Numbered from the stretch's first letter, positions 36,003-45,883 are shown. The stretch: DNA of 64,000 bases from Phycisphaerales bacterium (GCA_014238965.1 JABAAC010000091.1:1-64000); one strand, 5' to 3'. Numbers and translations: made by a program. The notes: generated by a model not told the origin, from the sequence alone.

Positions 36003-37301
36003 GTGTTTTTTTCGGTTCTCAGCATGACTGTGGTTCTAGGTGGACCAGTCCCCGATGCCCTGCGGGATTCATGGGCGATATCGCCCTTCTATACCCAACA
36101 TATGGACGTGCAAGGGCTGCCGATTCTGGCCTCCTCACGCGTCAACCCCCAGGCCCTTGACGAAGCCGCCTGGCTCATTGAACACATGATTGGGCACCGC
36201 CCAGACATCTTGAAGGCGATGGCGAAGGCCCGCACACGTTTTGTCGTGATGAGTGTCTCGGAGTACACCACAGACATTCCCGAACACCAGGATCTCTACC
36301 CAAGGTTCTGGTGGGACGTTCGAGCGCGTGGCCTTGGCGCAACGAGTGTTCGCCCTGCAGTGTCATGCGGCGAAGAGAACCTGCTCGCCCTCGATGGCGA
36401 CCCATACGCCACCGAGAATATTCTTATTCACGAGTTTGCCCATGCCATTCAAGATATGGGCCTTGTATCAATCGACCCCACCTTTGATGCGCGATTGAAG
36501 CACGCCTACGATGACGCCATGGCCAATGGCCTTTGGGTAGGCACATATGCCGCCACGAATCGCCGTGAGTACTGGGCGGAAGGCGTGCAATCATGGTTCG
36601 ATACAAATCGATCAGATGACAACCAGCACAATGGAATGGACACACGCGAGGAACTTCGCATGTACGACCCAGGCCTCGGGGCGCTGTGCAATGAGATCTT
36701 TGGTGATGGCACATGGAAGTACGTCAGCCCACGTCGGCGTCTGCCTGGCACGCTAGGCACGAAGCACCTTGCTGAGTTCGATCGTGTGGCAAGCCGTACG
36801 TTTCATTGGACACCAAGCCAACGCGCGGCGTACGAAGCCGAAAATGAGCGACGTTCCACAACCGCTCAGCGCCCTGGAGAGTCCACACTGGTGTGGCTAC
36901 GGCGGCGGTGCGTTGCCAATTGCCCCGATGCCATGCTTGATCTAGGCCGTCACTTTCGAGACGGAGACATGGTTGACAAGGATCATGCCCTTGCCCGTAG
37001 GTGGTTTACCCGTGCTGCAGCACATGGCTACCCCCCGGCATTGGATCACCTTGGATGGCTACAGTGGCAAGGCGACCCCTCGGTCCGAGATCTTGATCAA
37101 GCCCGATTTAACCTCGAGCGTGCTGCTCGTTCAGGCCACGTCCAATCCATGCTGCATATGGCCAACTTCGACACGGAACAAGGGGCTTCTTCACGCGCGG
37201 ATCGATGGTGGCGCATGGCCGCCCAACACGGGCACCCCAAGGCACTTGAATACGTGAAATCTCAAGCCGCAACAGTTCAAAACAAGGACGACGCACAATG
37301 A
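36003..37301 (+). CDS. Exported zinc-peptidase-like protein with C-terminal Sel1 repeats
   Basis: About 432 residues if translation starts at the GTG at 36003, directly behind GGAGG. The track's longer start reads through an unlikely basic leader. The first residues (FFSVLSMTVVLGG) form a short signal. A gluzincin motif HEFAH lies in NILIHEFAHAIQDMGL, and a likely third ligand is Glu in EYWAEGVQSWF, as in the anthrax-lethal-factor-like (M34-type) fold. The last third contains Sel1-like repeats (AMLDLGRHFRDGD, ALARRWFTRAAAHGYPPAL, SMLHMANF, RWWRMAAQHGHPKALE). Its stop overlaps the cyclophilin start by four bases, so the two probably act together. Confidence 0.72.
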   Translation: MFFSVLSMTVVLGGPVPDALRDSWAISPFYTQHMDVQGLPILASSRVNPQALDEAAWLIEHMIGHRPDILKAMAKARTRFVVMSVSEYTTDIPEHQDLYPRFWWDVRARGLGATSVRPAVSCGEENLLALDGDPYATENILIHEFAHAIQDMGLVSIDPTFDARLKHAYDDAMANGLWVGTYAATNRREYWAEGVQSWFDTNRSDDNQHNGMDTREELRMYDPGLGALCNEIFGDGTWKYVSPRRRLPGTLGTKHLAEFDRVASRTFHWTPSQRAAYEAENERRSTTAQRPGESTLVWLRRRCVANCPDAMLDLGRHFRDGDMVDKDHALARRWFTRAAAHGYPPALDHLGWLQWQGDPSVRDLDQARFNLERAARSGHVQSMLHMANFDTEQGASSRADRWWRMAAQHGHPKALEYVKSQAATVQNKDDAQ

Positions 37302-38383
37302 TCACGCTTGGGCTACTAAGCATCGCACTGTCAGTGGCGCCAATTCCCCACCTCGCACCGGTCGGGCGAACAAGTCCATTCATTCCCGTAAGTGGCAGCA
37401 TGCCCATGGCCATCAATCACGATGCGGAACATGCACATCTCGTACTCATGGCCAATGACGGCCGAGTCATTTCCGGGCCGCATCCTATGACGAAAGATGA
37501 AACCGTCGACATACTTGCACTCATGCCTGAGATCCGCGGGCTCGATGAAGCGGCGTATCTTCAATTGATGCACGGTGATAAGGCTGTGAACACGGCATGG
37601 GTTGTTGAGCCCGCACTGTCTCGCCGAATGCCCCTCGTGGAACAAGCTGTGTCTCCCCAACGGGGCACGTGGACAAAGGTCATCGGCTGGCAAGATGAAG
37701 GTGCTTTGGACAACGAAGACTTGCCTGCTGGCGCCGGGCGAATTGACGGGGCGGCCCTTTCCTCACCCGTGCCACGCGATGAAGCAGTTGTTCGAAGCGG
37801 CTGGTGGGTCTACTTAGAACGAGATGTACAGATGCGGACAGACCACGGCGATTTAAGAATTGACTTGCGTGAAGATGCCGCGCCATCAACCTGTCGCAAT
37901 TTTCGTGCACTGGCAGCGATGGGGTTCTACAACGGCACTATTGCCCATCGCATCATTCCCAAAGGACGCAACGGCAGACCATTTGTTATTCAAGGTGGCG
38001 ATCCATTGGGCACCGGAGAAGGCGGCCCAGGTTGGTGGGCACCACTTGAGCCAAGTTTCCTCGGCCATGACTACGGGGTGATTTCAATGGCCCGCGCAGA
38101 CGACCCTGACTCCGCTGGATCGCAGTGGTTCATTGCACTAGATCGTGAAGAAACCGCCCGCCTTGACGGGCAGTACTGTGCCTTTGGTGAGGTCTTTGCC
38201 GGCGCCGATGTGATCGACTCCATGGCCTCAGTTGAACTAGCCGACACTGACTACCTCAGTTCACGACCGCTAAACCCACCTCGGGTCAATCTGACGCGAA
38301 TCATGCCCGCCACACCACGCACTCCTGGCAAGGGCCGCAAAGACCCACGGGTAAAACCTGCGACCTTGCGCGACCCCGCATAG
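37298..38383 (+). CDS. Exported cyclophilin-type peptidyl-prolyl isomerase
   Basis: A 361-residue protein with a signal peptide (MITLGLLSIALSVAP), an N-terminal region of about 170 residues with no family that I recognise, and a cyclophilin domain from about 177 to 325. Domain hallmarks are APSTCRNFRALAAMGFYNG, the active-site stretch FVIQGGDPLGTGEGGPG, ISMARADDPDSAGSQWFI and YCAFGEVFAGADVID. It should speed proline isomerisation in exported proteins. It is translationally coupled (ATGA) to the zinc-peptidase-like/Sel1 gene upstream, which suggests a shared folding or processing job. Confidence 0.9.
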   Translation: MITLGLLSIALSVAPIPHLAPVGRTSPFIPVSGSMPMAINHDAEHAHLVLMANDGRVISGPHPMTKDETVDILALMPEIRGLDEAAYLQLMHGDKAVNTAWVVEPALSRRMPLVEQAVSPQRGTWTKVIGWQDEGALDNEDLPAGAGRIDGAALSSPVPRDEAVVRSGWWVYLERDVQMRTDHGDLRIDLREDAAPSTCRNFRALAAMGFYNGTIAHRIIPKGRNGRPFVIQGGDPLGTGEGGPGWWAPLEPSFLGHDYGVISMARADDPDSAGSQWFIALDREETARLDGQYCAFGEVFAGADVIDSMASVELADTDYLSSRPLNPPRVNLTRIMPATPRTPGKGRKDPRVKPATLRDPA

Positions 38384-38472
38384 CCCAAGCGACGTACACC
38401 ATGGAACCGAAACGGAACCCGACCACGTGATCGGGGCCGTTGCATGCCAATGCCCAAACAGGAGGTCCCCCC

Positions 38473-39372
38473 ATGGCACTTTCAAAAACCGCACTCGCAA
38501 CCCTCGCCGGATCCGCCCTACTGGGCACAACTGCAATCGCATCAGCTCAGAACAGTTGCTCTGGCAACAACCTGCGACCCGTCGGTGCAACACCTAGCGG
38601 CGTCAGTTGCTCAAGCAGCAACACCATCTCTCTTGAACAACAGCCCGGCCAAAACCCGGTGCTCCTCATCAATGGCCAACGCGTCGATGACAGCAACATA
38701 GAACTCGCACCTGACGGACGCATTTTCGTCCGTGACGGCAATGGCAATCGCGTTGATGTATTTGCCCAACTGGGCCCGATGATCAACAACGGTTTTGGTG
38801 CAATGCCCACATCCGTGGCTGCCTCCAACGCCAATTGGTCAGCGCAACAGTACGCAGCCAAACCAGTCATCGGCGTACGCCTGCAACGGGTGACACCTGG
38901 CCTCGCCGCACATTTGGGACTCGCGCAAGGCACCGGCCTGCTCATCGCAGGCGTACATCCTGACCTGCCCGCCGCCCAAGCAGGGCTCCAGCAATGGGAT
39001 GTCATCACGAATGTCGGGGGAACCCCAGTGAGTTCTGCCGACGGCCTCACTGCGATGTTGTCACAAGTTGAACCAGGGACGGGCATCACAATCGACTGCA
39101 TCCGCCACGGCGTTGCAACGACCATAACCGTTGCCCCAACAATGGTGGACATCCCCGCGCAGCAGGCACAAGCATGGCCTGCCGCCCCACGTAACCCACG
39201 TGAATTGCAGGCCATGATCAATGCGACGATGCAAAGGAACCCCGCTGGCAACGTACAACACAAAGCTTGGCCCGGCACCGGCACACAGCAACTGAAGGCC
39301 ATCCCCACGCCCCCTGTAGGCAGCGCACAACGCCAGCAACTCTTGCAGGGCGGGTCCAAAAACGCGATCTGA
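38473..39372 (+). CDS. Exported PDZ-domain protein
   Basis: A 299-residue protein from the ATG at 38473, with AGGAGG eight bases ahead. A signal peptide ends near TTAIASAQ. A low-complexity Ser/Asn/Gln region follows (about 25-130). One PDZ domain lies at about 135-225 (KPVIGVRLQRVTPGLAAHLG, GVHPDLPAAQAGLQQWDVI, VEPGTGITIDCIRHG). No protease domain is attached, so it is not a DegP/HtrA enzyme; it may bind C-termini of exported proteins. It lies 89 bp after the cyclophilin gene and ends before a strong terminator. Confidence 0.85.
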   Translation: MALSKTALATLAGSALLGTTAIASAQNSCSGNNLRPVGATPSGVSCSSSNTISLEQQPGQNPVLLINGQRVDDSNIELAPDGRIFVRDGNGNRVDVFAQLGPMINNGFGAMPTSVAASNANWSAQQYAAKPVIGVRLQRVTPGLAAHLGLAQGTGLLIAGVHPDLPAAQAGLQQWDVITNVGGTPVSSADGLTAMLSQVEPGTGITIDCIRHGVATTITVAPTMVDIPAQQAQAWPAAPRNPRELQAMINATMQRNPAGNVQHKAWPGTGTQQLKAIPTPPVGSAQRQQLLQGGSKNAI

Positions 39373-39424
39373 TCACAAACGACCTACGAACCCACAGATT
39401 GATCGTGAAGATCGATCAAACAAG

Positions 39425-39452
39425 AGACCCCGGCCATGGAAGGCCGGGGTCT
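39425..39452 (+). terminator. Rho-independent terminator after PDZ gene
   Basis: AGACCCCGGCC pairs perfectly with GGCCGGGGTCT around ATGGAA, followed by TTCGTT. It lies 53 bp after the PDZ gene stop and before the convergent M36-like peptidase gene. Confidence 0.85.
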
Positions 39453-39483
39453 TTCGTTATGAATCAACTCATGTATCGAAACG

Positions 39484-42375
39484 CTATTGGCAGCCGAAGT
39501 CGCCAATGACAATCAGCAGGTCATCGACATCTGTGGTGCCATCGCCGGTGACATCGCCACCGGCTGTGCCCCACCCTGCAAGCAGCGCGAGAACGTCATC
39601 TGCACCAACAGCACCATCACCGTTGATGTCACCAGGGCATGCAGGCTCTGAATCGCAATCTGGCCGCAACAAAGTGATGGCATCGATACCTGCTTCAACG
39701 ACTGATCCGCTTGCAGCTGCATCGGACGTCGTAAACCGCAACCGGAAGTTCGACGTGGGCTGATAGCCCGGCAGTGCATCAAGCACCCACTCCTTTACGT
39801 ACCAACCACCCGACACTTCGGGGCCGCTGGGCCCAACTGTCTCAACAGTTGTCCAATTGGCTCCACCATTGAAGGATGCCTGGACTACGAAGGTGTCCGT
39901 ATTCGGCGATGCACCGGAATCGTTGGAGAACCAACGGGCATAACTCACGCTGCAGCCAGGCTCAGACGCATCCATATTCGGCGACTCCAACACAGCCGTG
40001 CCATCGTCAACGTCGCTGTTACAACTGTTAGCCGAACTATTGTCGGTCAGTGCACAACGATTGTTGCCGTCATAGTCCGTAGGCGGATCACCACGGTTGC
40101 AATTTACTGGTACGCCAAAGTTCCACAGCCCATCGGCAGCAGTGCCGCTTGTTGACCATCCATCATTGGTGCCAAAGTTCTCATCGAACGTAATGACGGG
40201 TGGGCCATCGGCATGTTGAGCGTTGTATGCGCTGCCCGCTCCAGAAGAGGGCAGATTGATTTGCACGCCAGATGACGTATTTGCCGAGAAGTAGTAACTC
40301 GATGATTCGCCACACTCAGCTGGGGGAATGTACGCATCAAAGTCATCGCCACCAGCAGCCATCATTGAGAATGACTCCCAGACACCCGACTGATTGACGT
40401 ACAAACGGACGCTATCGGAAAGCAGTGAGCCAGAGAGTTCTTCTACACGCAGACGGATATAGGTTCCTACGCCACTTGTTGCCAGATTGTCTGGTTGGCC
40501 ATCCGGCAACGACAAGCCCAACAGAGCAAGCTCAGGCGTGTCAATGCCATGGGTGCCAAACGCCGCAGCGATTTGAGAAAAGTGTGGCGTGCCATTGTCG
40601 ATGTTGCCGTCGGTGTCATCAATCGTTAGATAGTCGATGGCAAGGGCCGCATTGATTGATGTTCCCGAGTGCAGGGGCATTGTGTTAATGGCCACGCTTC
40701 GAACAACATCCATACCTGCTGCGTCGCCAAAGCCACCCATATTGTTCATGAAGTCCCATACGACGCCGGAGATCAACTGCCCGCAAGCGTGAATCGCACT
40801 GCCGCAAGAGGAACAACCACTCGCGGAGTATTGGCAACTATTGTCAGCATTGCGAATGCCATTGTTGCAATCGTTGCTGTAGAAACCCCGAGCCAATTTA
40901 GGATCACCTGTCAGGATGACGCCCCACACGTCGCCATACCCCTCGCCGTACTCACCTTGTCCTGACCCGGCGCACGACACGCCATGATGGCCATACTCAT
41001 GGTGCACTACAACTGAGAAACCAAGGTTGTTGCAGCCGCCACCTGATTGGTAGAAATTGATCGAGGAGTAATCGTAGTAAGCATTGCAACTCCCGCTGAC
41101 ATTGACGTTGCACGGGAAGTTCGTCTGCCCAGCAATGACCGGGAATGACGGGCTGTACTGCAGAACCAGATCACGTATTCGATTCGCTTCGAGATACGTG
41201 TTCGTTTGCGCTGTAACGGCTTCTGTCGGCGACGGGTTGTAGGTGATGGTGATATCGCTACCGGAGGCACCATTGGCCGAAGCACTTGCCTCGGAGCCCG
41301 CTGAGTTGTTCATGTTGAAATACAGACCATCAATGGTGCCGCCGAAACTGGTGGATCCCCCATCGTGAGGATGGCTAAAGTTGCCGTTCGCATCGGTATA
41401 GACCGTCGATCCACCTCCGGTGACGGCCGCATACGGCAATCCCTGGTAGATCTCATTGCTGCACGCTGAGGCTGCCGTGTCTCCCGTTGTATAGGCACGG
41501 ACTTGGCCAGACACATCACTGACCAATACCGGAGCGAGAGCTGCCACTGCTGGTGAGCCATGAAAACAATTGAGAATCTGGTCTTCCTCATACAGAACGT
41601 CACCGGACTGGGCGTCCACGACGAAGCGAAATCGAACATGCCCTTCGGGTACGGCTGGGGAGCCCGCTTCTGCAATGAACTCAATGCCCATCACAGGCGA
41701 TGCCGAATCGTTGTCGTAACCAGCAAAGACGACTAGCCGGGATGAGTCGATGATCATCGCATCTGCGCCAACAAGCTCTTGAGCGAGACTTTGAACTCGT
41801 GCGTGCGACAACAGGCTTGCGCTTGGACGAGTGACTTGGAAGCCAGTCATGTCGCGCAAGTCAGCGGCGGCTAGGACAACTGGGTTGCCACTAGTGTTCC
41901 GCGTGAGCAGTGTCAGCCTGCCCTCAAAGACTGGAACGCCTTGGCAGTACTGGCTGAAGTAGACAGCGTTAAATCGCATTGAGCCATCGGCATCAACGAC
42001 CAACGGCAGGACGACATCGCCCGAAGGCAACACGCCACCTTCTACAAGATCACGGCTATCAAGATTCCAGATGCCAGCCCACTGGTCGGCCCAGTTATGC
42101 GCGCTGTCAAGAGGGGTTGCACCAAATCCAACGGGCCGACCGTACACACGCTGGACTCGACCATCTGGGCCGTACCACGCACGGACTCCAGGGTTCTGAT
42201 TAACCAATCGTTGCAGCGAGCCTGCCGGTGTGGCATTGTCCTCGTTAAACCACCCAGGCTTCGTTGTAGACCCTGGATCGGCGAGCGCCATCCCCGGAGC
42301 AATAATGACGGGGGCAATCATCACAGTGGCGGCCAAAGCGACGAATCCGGAGGTCACTGCGGACAGCATCTTCAT
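39484..42375 (-). CDS. Secreted M36/thermolysin-like metallopeptidase with dockerin-like C-terminus
   Basis: About 963 residues from the ATG at 42375 (MKMLSAVTSGFVALAATV), where the signal peptide begins; the track frame starts 46 codons earlier. A propeptide (FTP/PepSY-like, about 40-270) precedes the catalytic part. That part carries HHEYGHHGV with the third zinc ligand Glu in GEGYGDVWG, the arrangement of fungalysin-like gluzincins. Beta-sandwich domains follow, with text such as SYARWFSNDSG and FVVQASFNGGANWTTV. Two calcium repeats close the protein: GDINGDGAVGADDVLALLAG and GDVTGDGTTDVDDLLIVIGD. It should digest extracellular protein. Confidence 0.87.
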   Translation of the reverse strand: MKMLSAVTSGFVALAATVMIAPVIIAPGMALADPGSTTKPGWFNEDNATPAGSLQRLVNQNPGVRAWYGPDGRVQRVYGRPVGFGATPLDSAHNWADQWAGIWNLDSRDLVEGGVLPSGDVVLPLVVDADGSMRFNAVYFSQYCQGVPVFEGRLTLLTRNTSGNPVVLAAADLRDMTGFQVTRPSASLLSHARVQSLAQELVGADAMIIDSSRLVVFAGYDNDSASPVMGIEFIAEAGSPAVPEGHVRFRFVVDAQSGDVLYEEDQILNCFHGSPAVAALAPVLVSDVSGQVRAYTTGDTAASACSNEIYQGLPYAAVTGGGSTVYTDANGNFSHPHDGGSTSFGGTIDGLYFNMNNSAGSEASASANGASGSDITITYNPSPTEAVTAQTNTYLEANRIRDLVLQYSPSFPVIAGQTNFPCNVNVSGSCNAYYDYSSINFYQSGGGCNNLGFSVVVHHEYGHHGVSCAGSGQGEYGEGYGDVWGVILTGDPKLARGFYSNDCNNGIRNADNSCQYSASGCSSCGSAIHACGQLISGVVWDFMNNMGGFGDAAGMDVVRSVAINTMPLHSGTSINAALAIDYLTIDDTDGNIDNGTPHFSQIAAAFGTHGIDTPELALLGLSLPDGQPDNLATSGVGTYIRLRVEELSGSLLSDSVRLYVNQSGVWESFSMMAAGGDDFDAYIPPAECGESSSYYFSANTSSGVQINLPSSGAGSAYNAQHADGPPVITFDENFGTNDGWSTSGTAADGLWNFGVPVNCNRGDPPTDYDGNNRCALTDNSSANSCNSDVDDGTAVLESPNMDASEPGCSVSYARWFSNDSGASPNTDTFVVQASFNGGANWTTVETVGPSGPEVSGGWYVKEWVLDALPGYQPTSNFRLRFTTSDAAASGSVVEAGIDAITLLRPDCDSEPACPGDINGDGAVGADDVLALLAGWGTAGGDVTGDGTTDVDDLLIVIGDFGCQ

Positions 42376-42571
42376 AGTCAATCTCTCGCTTCTCCCTCCC
42401 CAGGGAACACTTGTATGAGACACGGGTGCTGGGATCTGATACGTAATGGTGGCCTCATACGATGCATCAATCAAGTGTTCTGGCGACAGATTCGGGGGGC
42501 ATTTGCCATGCAACGGGCGGACAGTGACAAAAACGTGCGTTTCTGACGCGGCAGGGCACTATCCTGCGACC

Positions 42572-43735
42572 ATGTCCCCAACAGGCACGCTTGCCACCCA
42601 CCCGTCATCTGCCTCAGCTTCGCTTTGGCGAAGCGAAATGGCCCTCTTCGCTTCGATCATCACCCTGATTGTGTTCTTGTGCTTCGGTGGCAACTGGCTC
42701 ACGGCCCCTATCGACAACCCAGTGCAATCGGTCATCTTGTTTGGCTGGTTATTCACAGTCGTGCTCTGGTCGGCCTTTTCGGTCGTCCGCCATGCTGAAG
42801 CCTTGGCCCACCTGCTGGGGGAACCTCTTGGCACGCTCATTCTCACGCTGTCAGTGATTGGGATCGAAGTGGTCATGATCTCAAGCATCATGCTTGCGGG
42901 CGACAACAACCCGTCACTGGCGAGAGAAACGATGTTCGGCGTCCTCATGATCGTGATGAACCTGCTCGTTGGCCTGACGTTGCTTATTGGTGGCCTGCGG
43001 CATCATGAACAGATGTTCAACTTACAAGGTGCTGGGGCCTATCTCGCAGTCATCTTGCCCTTGGCAGCGCTTGGATTGATCTTGCCGACGTTCACTACAT
43101 CTACCCCCGACGCATCAGTCTCAACGCTGCTGGCATGGTTCCTAGGCATTGCGTGCATCCTGCTCTATGGCATCTTCCTGGGCATTCAAACTATGCGACA
43201 TCGCGGCTGGTTTCTGCCGCCACAAGTTGAAGGGCCCGCGGGCACACACGACTTCGAGCAAGAACACCCGCATATGGAAATCCGCAGCGTCAAAGTACAT
43301 GCCTTCTTACTTGTGGCAACGATGATTCCAATTGTGTTGCTCGCAAAGTTTCTCGCGCAGTTTCTAGATGTGGGCATTGAAGTGGCCGGTTTCCCTGCAG
43401 CGGCTGCTGGCCTTGTTGTTGCACTATTGGTCTTAACCCCGGAAGGACTTGGCGCAGTGCGGAGCGCATGGAACGACCATCTCATGCGTTCTGTCAACAT
43501 CTGCCTTGGTTCTGCGCTGGCGACCATTGGCCTGACGATCCCAGCGGTGCTTGCGGTCGCTGCCATATCTGGCCGCACACTTGAACTTGGGCTGCACAGT
43601 GTCGACATGCTATTGCTTGTGGTGACGTTGGCCGTGTCGATGATCACGTTTGGCGGGGGCCGCACCAACATTCTTCAGGGGGCAGTCCATCTAGTCCTGT
43701 TCATGGCTTATGTGGTCTTGATTTTTGACTTCTGA
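42572..43735 (+). CDS. chaA: ChaA-like calcium(sodium/potassium)/proton antiporter
   Basis: About 387 residues from the ATG at 42572; the track extends 42 codons upstream without support. About eleven hydrophobic helices are present. The two CaCA-family repeats are clear: GEPLGTLILTLSVIGIEVVM in the first half and LTPEGLGAVRSAWNDHLMRS in the second. An acidic/histidine cytoplasmic loop (FEQEHPHMEIRSV) lies between. ChaA-type proteins exchange Ca2+, Na+ or K+ for protons at the inner membrane at high pH or salt. The gene is divergent from the M36-like peptidase gene. Confidence 0.9.
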   Translation: MSPTGTLATHPSSASASLWRSEMALFASIITLIVFLCFGGNWLTAPIDNPVQSVILFGWLFTVVLWSAFSVVRHAEALAHLLGEPLGTLILTLSVIGIEVVMISSIMLAGDNNPSLARETMFGVLMIVMNLLVGLTLLIGGLRHHEQMFNLQGAGAYLAVILPLAALGLILPTFTTSTPDASVSTLLAWFLGIACILLYGIFLGIQTMRHRGWFLPPQVEGPAGTHDFEQEHPHMEIRSVKVHAFLLVATMIPIVLLAKFLAQFLDVGIEVAGFPAAAAGLVVALLVLTPEGLGAVRSAWNDHLMRSVNICLGSALATIGLTIPAVLAVAAISGRTLELGLHSVDMLLLVVTLAVSMITFGGGRTNILQGAVHLVLFMAYVVLIFDF

Positions 43736-44110
43736 CAGGTCCATGACGCACATTGCGGGCCCAGTTCTTGCCTGACTTGATAATCAAGGGCGACTCAACA
43801 GGCCTGAACCACCTCGGTCGACGTACGCAACACATAAGCGGCCTCTTACGCTCCATTAGGCGTGCAACCAGTCCTTCTTCATGGCCTCCTTGGACAGGCA
43901 CCATGCACCTTCAATTGAACCTGTGGGAGGCGATGCAATTGGTGCGTCGTCTGCGGGCGGCAGGTGAATGTTCCGCGGCGTCACTGCAGCAGCTATTCGG
44001 TCGATGCTAGCACTTGCATTCGGCCTAAGACAACGGAAACGTCACGTGGCCTGCTAGCATCGCCATAGTCCAACGAAAATCCCGTTTGGACACCGAGGAA
44101 CAAAGCACGC
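43736..44110. other. 375-bp intergenic region ahead of the ThDP enzyme gene
   Basis: No supported gene is present; the 85-codon plus ORF at 43753 and the 67-codon minus ORF at 43701 have no recognisable content. Its right end carries a perfect 11-bp inverted repeat, listed separately, and probably the promoter of the pyruvate-oxidase-like gene. Confidence 0.5.
44002..44062. promoter_or_regulatory. Inverted repeat, possible operator or leader hairpin
   Basis: CGATGCTAGCA (44002-44012) is exactly repeated in inverse as TGCTAGCATCG (44052-44062), with 39 bases between. It lies 48 bases ahead of the ThDP-enzyme start. It could be two half-sites for a looping or dimeric regulator, or a stem in the leader RNA. 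No regulator gene is next to it. Confidence 0.5.
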
Positions 44111-45871
44111 ATGGCCAAGACACTCAGTGATCAGGTACTCGAAACACTTAAATCCATCGGGGTGCGCCGAATCTTCGGCATTCCGGGGGACACCATTGAC
44201 ACGCTCATGGAGAGCCTGCGTGTTGAGGATGATGTTGAATTCGTTGTGTGCCGTCACGAAGCCAATGCTGCATTCATGGCCTCAGGTGAAGCGCGGGTCT
44301 CCGGCGGGCTAGGGGTTGCCGTGGCGTGCCAAGGGCCCGGCACGAACAATCTCATTAACGGGCTTGCCGATGCCGCGGGAGATCGTATTCCGATCTTGTG
44401 CATTACCGGCCAGGTCGACAGCAACCACATTGGCTCGGGCATGCCTCAAGAGTCGAGTCAACTGAAACTGCTCGATGAACTCACCGTATTCAATGCCGAA
44501 GCCCGAACTCCGATCAACTTAATAGAGTTGCTCCACATTGCCATCAATGCTGCCTTGACCAAGCGGGGCGTGGCGCACATCTCAGTGCCCTCAGACGTCA
44601 TGCTTGAATCTGCGGTGCACTACCCGTTGCCTGTCCCGGTCACTGCACATGATTCTGAATGTGTGCCCTCGGACAATGTCCTGCAGGAGGCGGCCGAGGC
44701 GATCGCTGCATCAAAAAAGCCAGCCATTCTGTATGGAGCAGGCGCTCGTTCCGCCGCAGCTGAGGTTGTTGCGCTGTCGGAAAAATTACAGGCGCCCCTG
44801 CTGCACACGACGCGTTCTAAGGACATCATCGATAACAACCATGACAACGTGCTTGGTGGCATTGGCATCATGGGCAACCACCCAGCGAATCACGCCATGC
44901 ATAAGGCAGACTTGCTGATCATTGTTGGGTGCAACTTCGCGTGGCGGCAGTTCTACCCTTCAGGTGTTCCAATCGTAAAGATTGACATCGACCCGGAGCA
45001 CCTTGCAACACATATTCCGGTGACACACCCAGTGCTCGCTTCGGCTCAACCAGCTGTGCAGGGGCTGCTTGATCGACTCGACGATCGCACCGATGACCGG
45101 TTCCTTAAGAAGTCACGTAAACCTCTGGTCAAACTGATTGACGACTTCGTCTTTAAAGCCAAAGCAACCAAGCCCGACAAGCCAGTCCACCCCGCGGCGA
45201 TTATGGATGCCATTGCCAAGACGATGGATGACGACGCGATCATCTGCGGCGACTCTGGCTCGACGACAATTTGGTTCAACAACGCCGTCCGCATCACCGA
45301 GAAGCAGCGGTTTATCTGGAGTGCAAATCTCGCCACGCTCGGCGGGGGCATGCCACAGGCCATCGGCGCATCGTTTGCCGCACCTGATCGGCAGGTCATC
45401 ATGATCGGCGGCGATGGGGGCTTCCAAATGTCGATTCAAGACCTCGTCACGGCGGCGATGTATGCCCGACCGATCAAGTGTTTCATTCTCAACAACGGGT
45501 GCTACAAGTTCATTGAATTTGAAGAAGCCAGCCATGATGGCAATGTTGCTTCGGGCACCCGATTCTTAAACCCGGACTACGCCGCTCTTGCCGAAGCATG
45601 CCATTGCAAGGGCATTTCAGTGAAAAATTACGATGACTTAGGGCCAGCCGTAGAAGCCGCGCTTGCCCATGACGGCCCGGTCGTCGTGGATTGCAATACC
45701 GATCCTGACGCGCTCATGATCCCGCCAGCTGTCACGCCTCACATGGCGGCAAATTACATCAAGAGTGAAATCAAGAGTTGGTTTGCGAAACCCTCACCGG
45801 AAGTCGTGCGCCTCGCTGCAGAAGCTGAAACGGAAAGCAACCGACTCCACCGTGAGGCTGCTGGCGACTAA
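44111..45871 (+). CDS. ThDP-dependent enzyme, pyruvate oxidase/dehydrogenase (PoxB)-like
   Basis: A 586-residue protein with the three-domain plan of the acetolactate synthase/pyruvate oxidase family. The N-terminal PYR domain includes the catalytic Glu (VCRHEANAAFMASG), a central FAD/nucleotide-type domain lies near 190-340, and the C-terminal ThDP domain has GDGGFQMSIQDLVTAA to ILNNGCYKFIE as its cofactor motif. The likeness is closest to PoxB-type enzymes that turn pyruvate into acetate and CO2, but acetolactate synthase-like or other 2-oxoacid activities cannot be excluded. It stands alone, with an inverted repeat ahead of it. Confidence 0.87.
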   Translation: MAKTLSDQVLETLKSIGVRRIFGIPGDTIDTLMESLRVEDDVEFVVCRHEANAAFMASGEARVSGGLGVAVACQGPGTNNLINGLADAAGDRIPILCITGQVDSNHIGSGMPQESSQLKLLDELTVFNAEARTPINLIELLHIAINAALTKRGVAHISVPSDVMLESAVHYPLPVPVTAHDSECVPSDNVLQEAAEAIAASKKPAILYGAGARSAAAEVVALSEKLQAPLLHTTRSKDIIDNNHDNVLGGIGIMGNHPANHAMHKADLLIIVGCNFAWRQFYPSGVPIVKIDIDPEHLATHIPVTHPVLASAQPAVQGLLDRLDDRTDDRFLKKSRKPLVKLIDDFVFKAKATKPDKPVHPAAIMDAIAKTMDDDAIICGDSGSTTIWFNNAVRITEKQRFIWSANLATLGGGMPQAIGASFAAPDRQVIMIGGDGGFQMSIQDLVTAAMYARPIKCFILNNGCYKFIEFEEASHDGNVASGTRFLNPDYAALAEACHCKGISVKNYDDLGPAVEAALAHDGPVVVDCNTDPDALMIPPAVTPHMAANYIKSEIKSWFAKPSPEVVRLAAEAETESNRLHREAAGD

Positions 45872-45883
45872 CGCCATTTCTAC

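Noticed and set aside
43753-44010. 85-codon plus-strand ORF between chaA and the ThDP gene
   Set aside because: No family likeness and weak start context; the region is better explained as leader and control DNA.
44111-45871. Assignment as acetolactate synthase large subunit
   Set aside because: The fold is shared, but the motif text is nearer to PoxB-type enzymes and no small subunit or branched-chain amino-acid gene is beside it.
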